Shown here: piece after piece, positions 21,141-28,658 of the stretch
How positions within the stretch are numbered: position 1 is the first letter of the stretch
How the letters are laid out: each line of letters opens with the position of its first letter
Assembly: GCF_029338375.1 (NCBI RefSeq)
Contig: NZ_CP119804.1
Location: 248,001-312,000, forward strand
DNA from: Halorussus lipolyticus
Lineage (GTDB): Archaea; Halobacteriota; Halobacteria; Halobacteriales; Haladaptataceae
DNA length: 64,000 nucleotides
Reading direction: 5' to 3'
The notes under the pieces: generated by a model
Seen by the model: the letters and a program-made list of their open reading frames with translations, nothing else
Told to the model about the DNA's origin: nothing
The model's database searches: none
Made by a program: the position numbers and the translations under genes

Positions 21141-21776
21141 TCAGACTTCGACTTCTTCGTCGTCCACGTCCACGGAGGTCTCCTCCTCGGCGGCGACCTC
21201 TTCGGGACGGGCTTCCATCGTCGCCTTCTGAATCTCGACTCTGCGGAGCGGGTAGATGGTCTTGGCCTCGCCGTAGATGGCCGACGAGAGGCGACCCTCG
21301 ACCACGCTGTCGATGAGGTCCTCGAAGGTGCGGTCCTCGGCGGCCTCCTCCACGATGTCGATCATCGTCCGGCGGATGGCCTGCTCTTGGCTGGCGTCGG
21401 CGCTCTTGGTCGTGAACGCGACGGGCTGAATCTGGACGCGGTAGTCGTCGGTCGTCAGGACCGTGATGTAGGCCTCGATTTTGGAGGCCCCGCGTCGCAC
21501 GAGACTCCGCAGGTAGTCGCGGGTGAGTTCGTGCTTGATGAACTCGGTGTAGGCCGAGTCGCTACCCACGTCGTTGATTTTGAACGTGAGCTTGGTGTTG
21601 TTCTCGCTGGCGTCGCCTTTCAGCTCGCCGAGCGTGGTCTCGACGTTTCTGCCGAGCACTTTTTCCGGTTCGTCTGCGGGGGTGCCGCCAAGCTCCTGTC
21701 GGTCGAACTGCTGGGGAGCGTGGATGGTGTACCACCGCTTTTCCTGTTTCTGCTTGGATACTGAGCGTTCACTCAT
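21141..21776 (-). CDS. rps3ae: 30S ribosomal protein S3Ae (eS1)
   Basis: This 211-residue archaeal/eukaryotic small-subunit protein opens KQEKRWYTIHAPQQFDRQELG and contains FTTKSADASQEQAIRR, both hallmarks of S3Ae. It has a haloarchaeal acidic C-terminal tail (EEETSVDVDDEEVEV). It is the last gene of the operon rps15 - DHH protein - pcc1 - rps3ae, starting two bases after the pcc1 stop. A T-rich stretch after its stop (on the minus strand) may terminate the transcript. Confidence 0.95.
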   Translation of the reverse strand: MSERSVSKQKQEKRWYTIHAPQQFDRQELGGTPADEPEKVLGRNVETTLGELKGDASENNTKLTFKINDVGSDSAYTEFIKHELTRDYLRSLVRRGASKIEAYITVLTTDDYRVQIQPVAFTTKSADASQEQAIRRTMIDIVEEAAEDRTFEDLIDSVVEGRLSSAIYGEAKTIYPLRRVEIQKATMEARPEEVAAEEETSVDVDDEEVEV

Positions 21777-21778
21777 AG

Positions 21779-22033
21779 TTAGTGTGTATCGGTGTCTGCG
21801 TTCGCATCTGCGTGTCGTTTGGCTGTCTGTACGACTTCCTGTGCCACCGTGAGGTTCACAACGTAGTCGTCCACCGTGGTCCGGAGGCCGCCGGTCGTCT
21901 CGCGCTCGATAGCGGTGACAACTGCGCCGTCCTCGACTCGCGTGTCGATTTGGGGCGTGTTGTCCGGCCGGACCGAGGACGCAAGCGTCTCGGCGTCGTC
22001 GGTCTCGGTCCGAATCGTCGCCGACCGACTCAT
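21779..22033 (-). CDS. pcc1: KEOPS complex subunit Pcc1
   Basis: The 84-residue protein is the dimerisation subunit of KEOPS, which makes the t6A37 modification in ANN-decoding tRNAs. The length and pattern (SVRPDNTPQIDTRVEDGAVV, then TTVDDYVVNLTVAQEVV) match archaeal Pcc1. Its start overlaps the stop of the upstream DHH gene by four bases, and rps3ae begins two bases after its stop. This placement next to ribosomal proteins is known in haloarchaea and supports the call. Confidence 0.88.
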   Translation of the reverse strand: MSRSATIRTETDDAETLASSVRPDNTPQIDTRVEDGAVVTAIERETTGGLRTTVDDYVVNLTVAQEVVQTAKRHADANADTDTH

Positions 22034-23190
22034 GCTCTGGCCTCCCGGAAGGCAGACAGGAACTCTTTGGTGTCCGTCTCGGGGTCGAACTCGGCGTAAC
22101 CGCGGGTCGCCGTCCCACCGCCTGTCCCGCCGACTGCTCTCGCGGCCGTCTCCATCGCCGTGCCGACGCCGGACGCTTCGACTGCGGCCGCTCCGGCCGA
22201 CTCCTCGCTCACGACGAGCGCGACCGGTTCGGGCGACCGGAAGTCCCGCAGGAGGCGGGCGACCGTCTCCGCGGGCGCGTCGTCGGTCCGGAGCGCGAAC
22301 AAGCCGTCGTACCGGCCCGTGGTCCCGTTCCGGAGGACGGCGTGGACTCGCTCGGCGTGGTCGCGCCACGCATCGAGTGCATCGGCGCGAGCGTCGTGAC
22401 CGAGCGCGACTGCGACGCCGGTGCCGGGTCGCTCGCGGGCGACCGCTTCCAGCACGTCGGCGTAGCCTTCGACTGTGGCGAAGGGTGCATCGGGCGTAGT
22501 GTGAGGCCGGAGCGCACGCTCGACTGCCTCGGCAGAACGGTCGGTCGCGGCGTCTGCTCCGGTGACCGCCAGCGCGAACTCGGAGGCGACCCTGCGGTGG
22601 GCCTCGTCGTCGAGTTCGGCGGGCAAGCCGAGTTCGGCCAGCGCGGCCTGCACGGCCCCGGTATCACCCGAGTAGCCGGCGTGCGCCAGCGTCGAGTGGG
22701 CGAGACCGTCCGCGAGGTCCGCGGTCGGAATTCCGACGCCGGGTCGGCGCTCGACGCCCTCGTCGCGGGCCGATTCGAGGAGGTGGGCACTCTCGCCGCC
22801 ACCGACCGGGTATCCCCCGGCGGCGACACCTGCGAGTGCGAGCGTCGGGTCGGGGGACGCGCCGAGGTCCCGCGCCGCGTCGAAGGCGGTGACACTCGCG
22901 GGCGTCTCGTCGGCGGGCAGGTGAGCGTCCGCAGAGGGGTCGAGACCCACGCCGACAGTCGTGTCGTCGGCGGCGGGGTCGTCGGCCAGCGTCTCGCCGA
23001 ACCGACCGACCCGGACCTGATAGGGCACACCGCACTCGGTGAGTGCGCGTGCCAGCAGGCCAGCGGCGGCCAGACAGTCGCCGTCGGCCCGCGCGAGGAC
23101 CCGAACGAAGTCGGCCTCGCGCAGACTCACAGCGACGTCGCTCGCCGTGGGATGCTCGTCCCCGCCGTTCGTTCGACCCGAGGTAGACAT
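22030..23190 (-). CDS. RecJ/Cdc45-like DHH-fold protein with degenerate active site
   Basis: The 386-residue protein occupies the slot held in other archaea by the RecJ-like, GINS-associated protein between rps15 and pcc1. An N-terminal remnant of motif I is visible (LARADGDCLAAAGLLARAL), but the DHH triplet is absent: the equivalent region reads GVGLDPSADAHLP. A C-terminal DHHA1-like region is recognisable (TAARAVGGTGGGTATRGYAEF). Loss of metal ligands suggests a structural role, like eukaryotic Cdc45 in the CMG helicase, rather than nuclease activity. The ATG touches the rps15 stop with no spacer and the stop overlaps pcc1 by four bases, so expression is tied to translation genes. Confidence 0.8.
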   Translation of the reverse strand: MSTSGRTNGGDEHPTASDVAVSLREADFVRVLARADGDCLAAAGLLARALTECGVPYQVRVGRFGETLADDPAADDTTVGVGLDPSADAHLPADETPASVTAFDAARDLGASPDPTLALAGVAAGGYPVGGGESAHLLESARDEGVERRPGVGIPTADLADGLAHSTLAHAGYSGDTGAVQAALAELGLPAELDDEAHRRVASEFALAVTGADAATDRSAEAVERALRPHTTPDAPFATVEGYADVLEAVARERPGTGVAVALGHDARADALDAWRDHAERVHAVLRNGTTGRYDGLFALRTDDAPAETVARLLRDFRSPEPVALVVSEESAGAAAVEASGVGTAMETAARAVGGTGGGTATRGYAEFDPETDTKEFLSAFREARA

Positions 23191-23655
23191 CTATTCGGTG
23201 AGTTCCTTGGCGGTCTCGTAGGAGTAGGTGAAGTCGGCGTCGAGTTCGTCACCGCGGTAGTAGTCGATGAGGCGACGGACCTTCGACTGAGTGTTCTGGA
23301 GCGCGCGCTTGTTCTGAGCGTCCTGCGGGTTCTCGTCCATGTGCTCTCGCAGTCGGACGGCGCGCTCGAGCAGGTTGTAGAGGTCCTCGGGGATGTCGTC
23401 CTCGGCGTCGTTGTCCTCGAGAATCTCGGTGACCTTCTTGCCGGTCGCCAGCTTGACGTCCGGAATCGGCGTGCCCTTCACGCCCTCGTCGCGCAGTTTG
23501 AGGCCGATTTGGCTCGGGCTGTGGCCCTGCTCTGCCAGTTCGACGACGCGCTCCTCGATGGCGTCCTCGTCTACGTCGCTCCACTCCGGGGGTTCGTCTG
23601 CCACCGGCTTGTCCGAGTCGGACGAGCCACGGCGGCGGGTGTGCATTCGTGCCAT
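23191..23655 (-). CDS. rps15: 30S ribosomal protein S15 (uS15)
   Basis: The 154-residue archaeal-type S15 carries the N-terminal extension MARMHTRRRGSSDSDKP typical of archaeal and eukaryotic S13/S15, and the rRNA-binding core with LERAVRLREHMDENPQD and SKVRRLIDYYR. It is the first gene of a four-gene operon. No TATA box lies at the leaderless distance. The nearest strong one is about 180 bases upstream, so the mRNA may have a long 5' leader. Confidence 0.95.
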   Translation of the reverse strand: MARMHTRRRGSSDSDKPVADEPPEWSDVDEDAIEERVVELAEQGHSPSQIGLKLRDEGVKGTPIPDVKLATGKKVTEILEDNDAEDDIPEDLYNLLERAVRLREHMDENPQDAQNKRALQNTQSKVRRLIDYYRGDELDADFTYSYETAKELTE

Positions 23656-23829
23656 TGTTAGCTGATTGGAACTGCACAGGCCGCTCGTCGCAACCAGAGG
23701 GACGTCGCGTGCTGTTGCGTCTGGGTGACGCGGCGCACGTCCGCAATCCCGAGTCGGGCAATCACCCGACGAGTCAGATTTGCGGCTGTGCTGTTCCCGT
23801 AGTCCATCGGATGCGCGTCGGAGGGTAAA

Positions 23830-23848
23830 GCTTTACTATATTATACCG
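23830..23848 (-). promoter_or_regulatory. Possible rps15 operon promoter (TATA block)
   Basis: On the minus strand the block reads GGTATAATATAGTAAAGC, the most AT-rich element upstream of rps15. If used, transcription would begin about 155-160 bases before the rps15 ATG. Confidence 0.35.
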
Positions 23849-23906
23849 GGTTCGAGACTCTCACAATCGATTCGGCGCGTGCTGGCGCGGCGTCGTCGGG
23901 AGCGAA

Positions 23907-23942
23907 GCGACCGACGGCTCGGCGGACGCGGTTTGTCCGCCG
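23907..23942. repeat. Hairpin repeat copy 1 (36-base unit)
   Basis: The last 23 bases form a perfect hairpin: stem CGGCGGAC / GTCCGCCG with loop GCGGTTT (23920-23942). The whole unit matches copy 2 at 24041-24076 in 33 of 36 bases by eye. Confidence 0.7.
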
Positions 23943-23994
23943 GCGGCTTGTTCGCCGCGCCGAACCGCGCGAGGTCGTCGAGAGCGTAGTCGTT

Positions 23995-24036
23995 CGAAAA
24001 TCGAAGATTTTCGTGATCACGAGAGCGTCGCTCTCG
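23995..24036. repeat. Two further perfect hairpins
   Basis: CGAAAATC-GAA-GATTTTCG (23995-24013) and CGAGAGCG-T-CGCTCTCG (24020-24036) lie between the two copies of the 36-base unit. Confidence 0.65.
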
Positions 24037-24040
24037 GACG

Positions 24041-24076
24041 ACGACCGACTGCTCGGCAGACGCGGTTTGTCTGCCG
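24041..24076. repeat. Hairpin repeat copy 2 (36-base unit)
   Basis: Stem CGGCAGAC / GTCTGCCG with the same loop GCGGTTT (24054-24076). Relative to copy 1 one stem pair changes from G-C to A-T on both sides, so the stem stays perfect. Confidence 0.7.
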
Positions 24077-24397
24077 GTGGATGAGTAGCGCAGGAGCGAA
24101 GCGACGAGCAACGCAATCGGTTGGGGAGGACGTGGCCCGCGGTTGCGGTGCGGTAGACGGCTTTGCTCAAGCCTGAAGCTAGCTTCTCGCCGGTCTTGCT
24201 CGTCGTTCTACGACTTCCCTTCCGAACACCACCAGCAACCGCTAAGAAATAATAATCTATTCAAAAGAAATAGATAGAGGTGTTAAAGAAACCTCTACAA
24301 CTACGAAGTACAACGAAGCCCGACCACAAACCACCCACGACCGTCGAGCTGTCGCGTGGTGCGTCACCTGTTCCCGGTGGTAATCGGAATCCGAGAG

Positions 24398-24406
24398 GTT
24401 TATCAA
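24398..24406 (+). promoter_or_regulatory. TATA-like box of tRNA-Ala
   Basis: GTTTATCAA lies about 35 bases before the mature 5' end of the tRNA, a usual archaeal tRNA promoter position. Confidence 0.45.
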
Positions 24407-24436
24407 TCACCCCGGCCAACGAAGAAATGCGTTCGA

Positions 24437-24508
24437 GGGCTCGTAGATCAGCGGTAGATCATCCCCCTGGCACGGGGAAGGCCTCGGGTTCAAATCCCGA
24501 CGAGTCCA
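24437..24508 (+). tRNA. tRNA-Ala (anticodon GGC)
   Basis: This 72-base cloverleaf includes the discriminator A. The acceptor stem GGGCTCG/CGAGTCC contains a G3:U70 pair, the universal alanine identity element. The D arm is GATC...GATC, the anticodon arm TCCCC-CTGGCAC-GGGGA gives anticodon GGC, and the T arm is CGGGTTCAAATCCCG. CCA is not encoded. No intron. The 3' end is repeated downstream in direct and inverted form. Confidence 0.95.
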
Positions 24509-24545
24509 CTTCCTTTCCTCCTTCACTTCGTTCAGTCGAAAAGTC

Positions 24546-24601
24546 GTGGACTCGTCGACCCTCGCAAACAAATCGCGTTTGCTCGGTCCCGACGAGTCCA
24601 C
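24546..24601. repeat. Hairpin built from the tRNA-Ala 3' end
   Basis: A 15-base direct copy of the tRNA-Ala 3' end (24587-24601, identical to 24495-24509) pairs with an inverted 12-base copy GTGGACTCGTCG (24546-24557), giving a 12-base-pair stem. Inside lies a second stem GCAAAC/GTTTGC. The structure follows the tRNA by about 40 bases. Confidence 0.75.
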
Positions 24602-24703
24602 CGCGACCTTTTACCTGCCTACTCGCTTCACTCGTCCTTGGAAAGCAGAGGTGCGCCTATCCACTGACTGAAACAGCGAGAGCGGAATCGCAAAATAATC
24701 GCG

Positions 24704-24991
24704 TTAGACGTTGATGTGGCCTTCGCGTCGCAGTTGGTCCTGCGCGGACCCGTCGTAGCGCCATTCGATGTCGGCCTTCTCGTCCTGCCAGTCCCACGGT
24801 TCGCACAGCACGATGTCGTCGCGTCGAATCCAGATTCGCTTGCGCATTCGGCCCGGAATTCGGCCCATGCGCTCTACGCCGTCGTTACAGCGGAGGCGCA
24901 CGCGGTTCTTACCGAGCATCTCGGTTACGATGGCAAACTGCTCTGAATCGTCGGGCATGCGGAGGTTCCGTCGCCCAGAATCTTCACTCAC
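24704..24991 (-). CDS. eif1A: Translation initiation factor aIF1A
   Basis: The 95-residue OB-fold factor binds the small ribosomal subunit A site during initiation and promotes start-codon selection. Characteristic sequence is [39 protein letters not shown] and [18 protein letters not shown]. The length is normal. A TATA-like CTTTTAAAAGG (25012-25022) is about 26 bases upstream, giving a leaderless mRNA with this ATG. It converges toward tRNA-Ala. Confidence 0.96.
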   Translation of the reverse strand: MSEDSGRRNLRMPDDSEQFAIVTEMLGKNRVRLRCNDGVERMGRIPGRMRKRIWIRRDDIVLCEPWDWQDEKADIEWRYDGSAQDQLRREGHINV

Positions 24992-25011
24992 AACCTACAT
25001 ACGAGTCGTGG

Positions 25012-25022
25012 CCTTTTAAAAG
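25012..25022 (-). promoter_or_regulatory. TATA box of the aIF1A gene
   Basis: CTTTTAAAAGG is self-complementary and centred about 26 bases before the aIF1A start on the minus strand. Confidence 0.5.
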
Positions 25023-25078
25023 GTTTCATCGTGCGTGGCAGAGACTCTCGCCCCGAACTCGTCGCCTCGCTCGCGGGT

Positions 25079-25270
25079 TCAGAAGTCGGCCCGCGAAATC
25101 CACTCGCGCGCGACGGCGACGAACCACGCCATCCAGATTGCGAACACCAATAGCCAGACGCCGTACCGAACCAGCGGGTTGGACACGAGGAGATACGCTC
25201 CGCCGACCAGTGCCCCAACTATGACCAACGCGAGGACGTTCCGAGACGACGGCCCGAGGAGGTCACGCAT
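25079..25270 (-). CDS. Small membrane protein, 63 aa
   Basis: The 63-residue protein starts MRDLLGPSSRN and has two transmembrane helices (VLALVIVGALVGGAYLLV and YGVWLLVFAIWMAWFVAVA) and a short polar C-terminus. I recognise no family. It starts ten bases after the stop of the upstream small membrane protein (25281-25484), and the two are probably co-transcribed. Confidence 0.65.
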   Translation of the reverse strand: MRDLLGPSSRNVLALVIVGALVGGAYLLVSNPLVRYGVWLLVFAIWMAWFVAVAREWISRADF

Positions 25271-25280
25271 CGAGGCCTCC

Positions 25281-25484
25281 TCACGGATTCGTCCGCGAGC
25301 GGACAAGTAACATCACGACGCCGATGGCCAACAGCATGACGATACTGGAGGTGCCGATAACCACGAGTTGCGCGTCCTCGCCGTTGCCGCCGATTGCGGC
25401 GACCACTTGGAGCGCCCCGGCCCCGACGAGGACGACGACGAGCGCGGCGAGTCGCCAGTCGAACCTGTGCGACGCGGTTGCCAT
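25281..25484 (-). CDS. Small membrane protein, 67 aa
   Basis: The 67-residue protein has two hydrophobic helices (LAALVVVLVGAGALQVVAAI and LVVIGTSSIVMLLAIGVVML) and a basic C-terminal end (VRSRTNP). There is no recognisable family. It is the first of a pair of small membrane proteins on the minus strand. Confidence 0.65.
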   Translation of the reverse strand: MATASHRFDWRLAALVVVLVGAGALQVVAAIGGNGEDAQLVVIGTSSIVMLLAIGVVMLLVRSRTNP

Positions 25485-25557
25485 ATGCTACCACAGTAGT
25501 CGAAGGGACGTAGTTGTATCGCCGACCCCACGGACGCTCTCTCGGAGGAAAATCAGG

Positions 25558-25881
25558 CTACCCCTGCACGACGACCCGACCGCCCGAGTGAATCGTGACC
25601 TCGTAGATGTCGTAGGGGAAAGAGACCGACACCTCGTCTCGCAGGTCGCCGTAGCGTCGAGTGTGGAACAGTAGTTGGAGCGCGTCGCAGTCCACGACCG
25701 AACTCAGTGGCGTCATCTGTGCGGGGTCGCGTTCGAGGACTTCCGAGAGTGCGAGCGCGAGGCCCGTGCAGACTTCGCCATCGAGCATGTGATGGCTAAT
25801 ATCGAAGACGTAGGTAGAGGTCGAATCGCCGTCCGCAGACGTAGATTCGATTTCGACGGGGTCGATGTTTTTTCTCGACAT
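25558..25881 (-). CDS. HalOD1 output domain protein
   Basis: The 107-residue single-domain protein has the HalOD1 pattern: VCTGLALALSEVLERDP, then LSSVVDCDALQLLF and a C-terminal beta pair VSVSFPYDIYEVTIHSGG. HalOD1 is a haloarchaeal output domain found alone or after receiver domains; its activity is unknown. ATG 25881 is favoured over 25887 because the TATA-like TTATCA at 25903-25908 is then at the more usual distance. A second HalOD1 protein lies at 51701. Confidence 0.8.
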   Translation of the reverse strand: MSRKNIDPVEIESTSADGDSTSTYVFDISHHMLDGEVCTGLALALSEVLERDPAQMTPLSSVVDCDALQLLFHTRRYGDLRDEVSVSFPYDIYEVTIHSGGRVVVQG

Positions 25882-25990
25882 ACTCATACTGGTTGCTATA
25901 CCTTATCAGGGAGCGGTGTACATAGGTTTTCCGATAGCGAAACGGCCGGTAGAAGCATCGAGACGCGAACCTATCGGGGTTCGGAGATGG

Positions 25991-26122
25991 TTAGCTCCCG
26001 CGGAATAGGTAGAGTCCGATGCCGAGGAACATCACCAGTCCGCCGAGGATGAACGTGCCGGGTATCGGGAGTACGAACAGTCCCGCCCCGACGAGCATCA
26101 CGACGGTCGAGAGTTGTGGCAT
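25991..26122 (-). CDS. Very small membrane protein, 43 aa
   Basis: A minus-strand frame from ATG 26120-26122 to TAA 25991-25993 encodes MPQLSTVVMLVGAGLFVLP, then a Pro-Gly turn and GGLVMFLGIGLYLFRGS. Two short hydrophobic helices with a Pro-Ile-Pro-Gly turn make a hairpin membrane protein. It lies between the HalOD1 gene and the first pilin-like gene. The clear hydrophobic pattern and clean stop favour a real gene, but no family is recognised. Confidence 0.55.
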   Translation of the reverse strand: MPQLSTVVMLVGAGLFVLPIPGTFILGGLVMFLGIGLYLFRGS

Positions 26123-26257
26123 ACGGGAGGGACGGGAGCCATCAGTGTAGGGCTTGTGGCGCGGGTCGAGTCGGTCCGAGGCCCCGGCCGAGAGCCTTCG
26201 AAGTCGTCGGTGCAGTCCGGGGTTCGGCTTACAGATTCGGCAGGTATCCGCCCATCA

Positions 26258-26265
26258 GATTTATG
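26258..26265 (+). promoter_or_regulatory. TATA-like box of the first pilin-like gene
   Basis: GATTTATG lies about 30 bases before the ATG at 26292, which supports that start and a leaderless mRNA. Confidence 0.45.
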
Positions 26266-26291
26266 CTATCGGCCTCGAAAGCAAGCGGAAA

Positions 26292-27794
26292 ATGTGGCGC
26301 GCTTCTGAGTCGTCGGCGAGAGGCCAGTCCGAGACCCTCGGGGTCGTCTTGCTGTTGGCCATCACCATCGCCGGGACGGGCCTCATCCTCGGGTTCGGCG
26401 ACGCGGCGTTCGAAGACACTCGGTCCTCGACCGAAATCCAGCAGGCCGAACTCGCCATGACGGTGTTCGACTCTCGGGCCGCGAAGGTCGCGCTCGGCGA
26501 CTCCGACGTGCAGACCGTCGATTTCGGGGGCACCACCGGAACCCTCCGCCCGAAACCCGGAGACGGGAGAATTACCATCAAGCACGTCGATTACGACGGT
26601 ACCGGCAGTGACGAGATTCTGTATCAGAACTCTCTCGGGTCGCTGGTCTACGAGAACGACGACACCGAACTCGTCTATCAGGGCGGCGGCGTCTGGCGAC
26701 GGGACGGGAAGGGTGGCGTCTCGATGGTCTCGCCCCCCGAGTTCCACTACCGGGGTTCGACCCTGACCCTGCCCCTCGTCCGGGTCACCGGGTCCGGCGG
26801 GTCTGCTGGCGGGGCGAAAGTCCGAGTCACCCGAGGAGCCGCGATGAAACACGTCTTCCCCGACGCCTCCCAACACTACGACGACGACTCCTCGGAGCCG
26901 ACGTACACCAACCCCTCGGAAAACGGAAAGGTCCAAATCGTGGTCGAGAGCGCCTACTACGAGGGGTGGGCCGACTACTTCCGCGAGCGGACCAACGCCA
27001 AGGTGGACGTGGACGACGCCGACCGGGAGGTCACCGTCGAGCTAATCAGTACGGGCAACACCGGTTACTTCGAGATGCCGGGCGAGGACGGGTCGGTGGA
27101 CGTGCGGGGCATCGCGGGCCACAGCATGACCGACTTCGAGATTACGGTTCGGCCCGACGACACCGACAGCGCCAACTTTGCGAACCTCAAGTGGTCGATG
27201 TACGTGGACAAGGGGACCACCCAGTTCGAGATTCACGTCCGCCAGAACGGCGGAAGCGGGTGTAACGCCGTCGCCTCGGCGACCGTCTACTACTCGTCGG
27301 ACGACGGCGCACACGAGCAGGGGTGGTACGACGGCGACGCCTTCGAGGCCGAGTGCGGCGACTACAACGGCGACGGCGACGACGAGGTTCGGATGGTGAT
27401 AGACTTGGTGGACGACGACGACGGCGACGGGAGCGTCCACGACGCCGAATCCGACGACCCTCGACTGACATACACCGACCTCAGCAACAGTCAGGTCATG
27501 AATTTCAAACCCAAGGGCACCCCACGGGACCCCGTGACCTTGGATGGCCACAACCCGCCCGCGAGTTGGGAATCGAAGAACTACGAACCGGACGACGGTG
27601 ACCGAGAGACGCTGGACCGAGTGGTCAACCACTACACCTCCGAAATCGGCGGGTTCGCCCTGACAATCGACGACAAGAGCAGTAACACCGTCAACGAGGG
27701 TGCGTCCTACGGCCGAATCGAGTACGGCGGTGGCGGACGATACATCACCTACCTCCACGTCACCGACAACGAAATCGAAGTCGAGACGGCGTGA
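26292..27794 (+). CDS. Pilin-like secreted protein with class III signal (DUF7289-type), 500 aa
   Basis: The N-terminus ARGQSETLGVVLLLAITIAG has the Arg-Gly prepilin-peptidase site followed by a hydrophobic helix, as in haloarchaeal type IV pilins. The remaining 450 residues are a large extracellular region rich in Asp/Gly with calcium-site-like runs (CGDYNGDGDDEVRM, DLVDDDDGDGSVHD) and an aromatic C-terminal part (NPPASWESKNYEPDDG). It is far larger than structural pilins and could sit at the tip or act as an adhesin. I recall such proteins grouped as DUF7289; unverified here. It faces the minus-strand pilus operon, stop to stop, six bases apart. Confidence 0.75.
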   Translation: MWRASESSARGQSETLGVVLLLAITIAGTGLILGFGDAAFEDTRSSTEIQQAELAMTVFDSRAAKVALGDSDVQTVDFGGTTGTLRPKPGDGRITIKHVDYDGTGSDEILYQNSLGSLVYENDDTELVYQGGGVWRRDGKGGVSMVSPPEFHYRGSTLTLPLVRVTGSGGSAGGAKVRVTRGAAMKHVFPDASQHYDDDSSEPTYTNPSENGKVQIVVESAYYEGWADYFRERTNAKVDVDDADREVTVELISTGNTGYFEMPGEDGSVDVRGIAGHSMTDFEITVRPDDTDSANFANLKWSMYVDKGTTQFEIHVRQNGGSGCNAVASATVYYSSDDGAHEQGWYDGDAFEAECGDYNGDGDDEVRMVIDLVDDDDGDGSVHDAESDDPRLTYTDLSNSQVMNFKPKGTPRDPVTLDGHNPPASWESKNYEPDDGDRETLDRVVNHYTSEIGGFALTIDDKSSNTVNEGASYGRIEYGGGGRYITYLHVTDNEIEVETA

Positions 27795-27800
27795 GCGTGA

Positions 27801-28658
27801 CTAACTGAACGACACGTCCACCCGAGTCGCGGTGACGTAGAGTCGCTCGACGCCGAGGGAACACGTGACGGTGCCACCGGAGACCGAACAGGCGTCGGCC
27901 TTCCACGAGTCGGGGATGCGTTCTTCCAGACTTTCCTCCCAGACCGGCGCGCGCGTCGGCGAGGTCCGGATGGTGTAGGTGATTCGATACTCGTCGCTCC
28001 CGTCGTTGTCGGGGTCCGGGTCGGCCTCGTCGGTGCCGTCGCCGTCGGGGTCGGCCGTGGCGTCGGAGGGGGTTGCGAGCGCGCCGAGGACCTCCGACCC
28101 GAGATTTTCGGTGCGAATCCGGACCGTCGAGGAGCCACCGACTCCGCTACTCCCGGTCCGGCGCGTCTGGACGAACGGAATCACCGCGGTCTTGGTCGCG
28201 CCGTCCGTCCGGAACACCGACCCCGGTCGTTCGAGGACGACGCCGCCCGACCGCTGTTCCCGGAAGACCGCCCCGTTCTCATAGACCAACTGCACCGCCG
28301 AGTCGGTCGGCGAGTAGGTGATGGGGTCGAGATTGGTGCTGTACCGGGGCGTCGCGGGCGCGTTGGTGACTTCGACCGTCAGCGTGGTCTCGTCGTCGTA
28401 GCCCAGCGAGGCCTCGGAGAGTTTGATTTCGGTGGCGCGACTGGGTGCGCCTCGGTGTTGGAGGTCGCCCACGTTGTCGGCCAAGATGTCGAAGACGCGC
28501 TCGGCGTTCGAGACGCGCTCCTCTTGGCGGGCGTCCTGCAGTCCGGAGAAGCCAACGGTGTAGACGATGGCCGCCGTCGAGGTGATGAGCGCGAATATCA
28601 GCACGAAGCCGATAACGTCGCTGACGCCGCGCTCGGCGGTGCGTTTCCGGTCAGGCAT
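27801..28658 (-). CDS. Pilin-like protein with class III signal, 285 aa
   Basis: MPDRKRTAERGVSDVIGFVL opens a class III signal: basic leader, Arg-Gly processing site, then a hydrophobic helix (VIGFVLIFALITSTAAIVYTVGF). The ectodomain (about 260 residues) contains a beta-rich part and an Asp-rich loop (DPDGDGTDEADPDPDNDGSD) resembling a calcium-binding run, plus two Cys in DACSVSGGTVTCSLG. The last gene of the pilus operon, it overlaps the upstream pilin-like gene by eight bases. It is probably a minor pilin or pseudopilin of this machine. Confidence 0.8.
   Translation of the reverse strand: MPDRKRTAERGVSDVIGFVLIFALITSTAAIVYTVGFSGLQDARQEERVSNAERVFDILADNVGDLQHRGAPSRATEIKLSEASLGYDDETTLTVEVTNAPATPRYSTNLDPITYSPTDSAVQLVYENGAVFREQRSGGVVLERPGSVFRTDGATKTAVIPFVQTRRTGSSGVGGSSTVRIRTENLGSEVLGALATPSDATADPDGDGTDEADPDPDNDGSDEYRITYTIRTSPTRAPVWEESLEERIPDSWKADACSVSGGTVTCSLGVERLYVTATRVDVSFS

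Larger units (their letters stand above)
23656..24436. other. 780-base intergenic region with hairpin cluster
   Basis: No gene is convincing here. From left to right it holds the presumed rps15 leader, an AT-rich TATA-like block (23830-23848), a cluster of four perfect hairpins including a 36-base imperfect repeat (23908-24078), a GC-rich tail and the tRNA-Ala promoter. Open frames on both strands in this part have compositions unlike neighbouring proteins and run through the hairpins. Confidence 0.6.

Noticed and set aside
23907..24076. Idea that the hairpin repeats are a CRISPR array
   Set aside because: Only two copies with unequal spacing content, no spacer-repeat periodicity and no cas genes.
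23836..24170. Open frames through the hairpin cluster
   Set aside because: They pass through perfect inverted repeats and lack acidic haloarchaeal composition.
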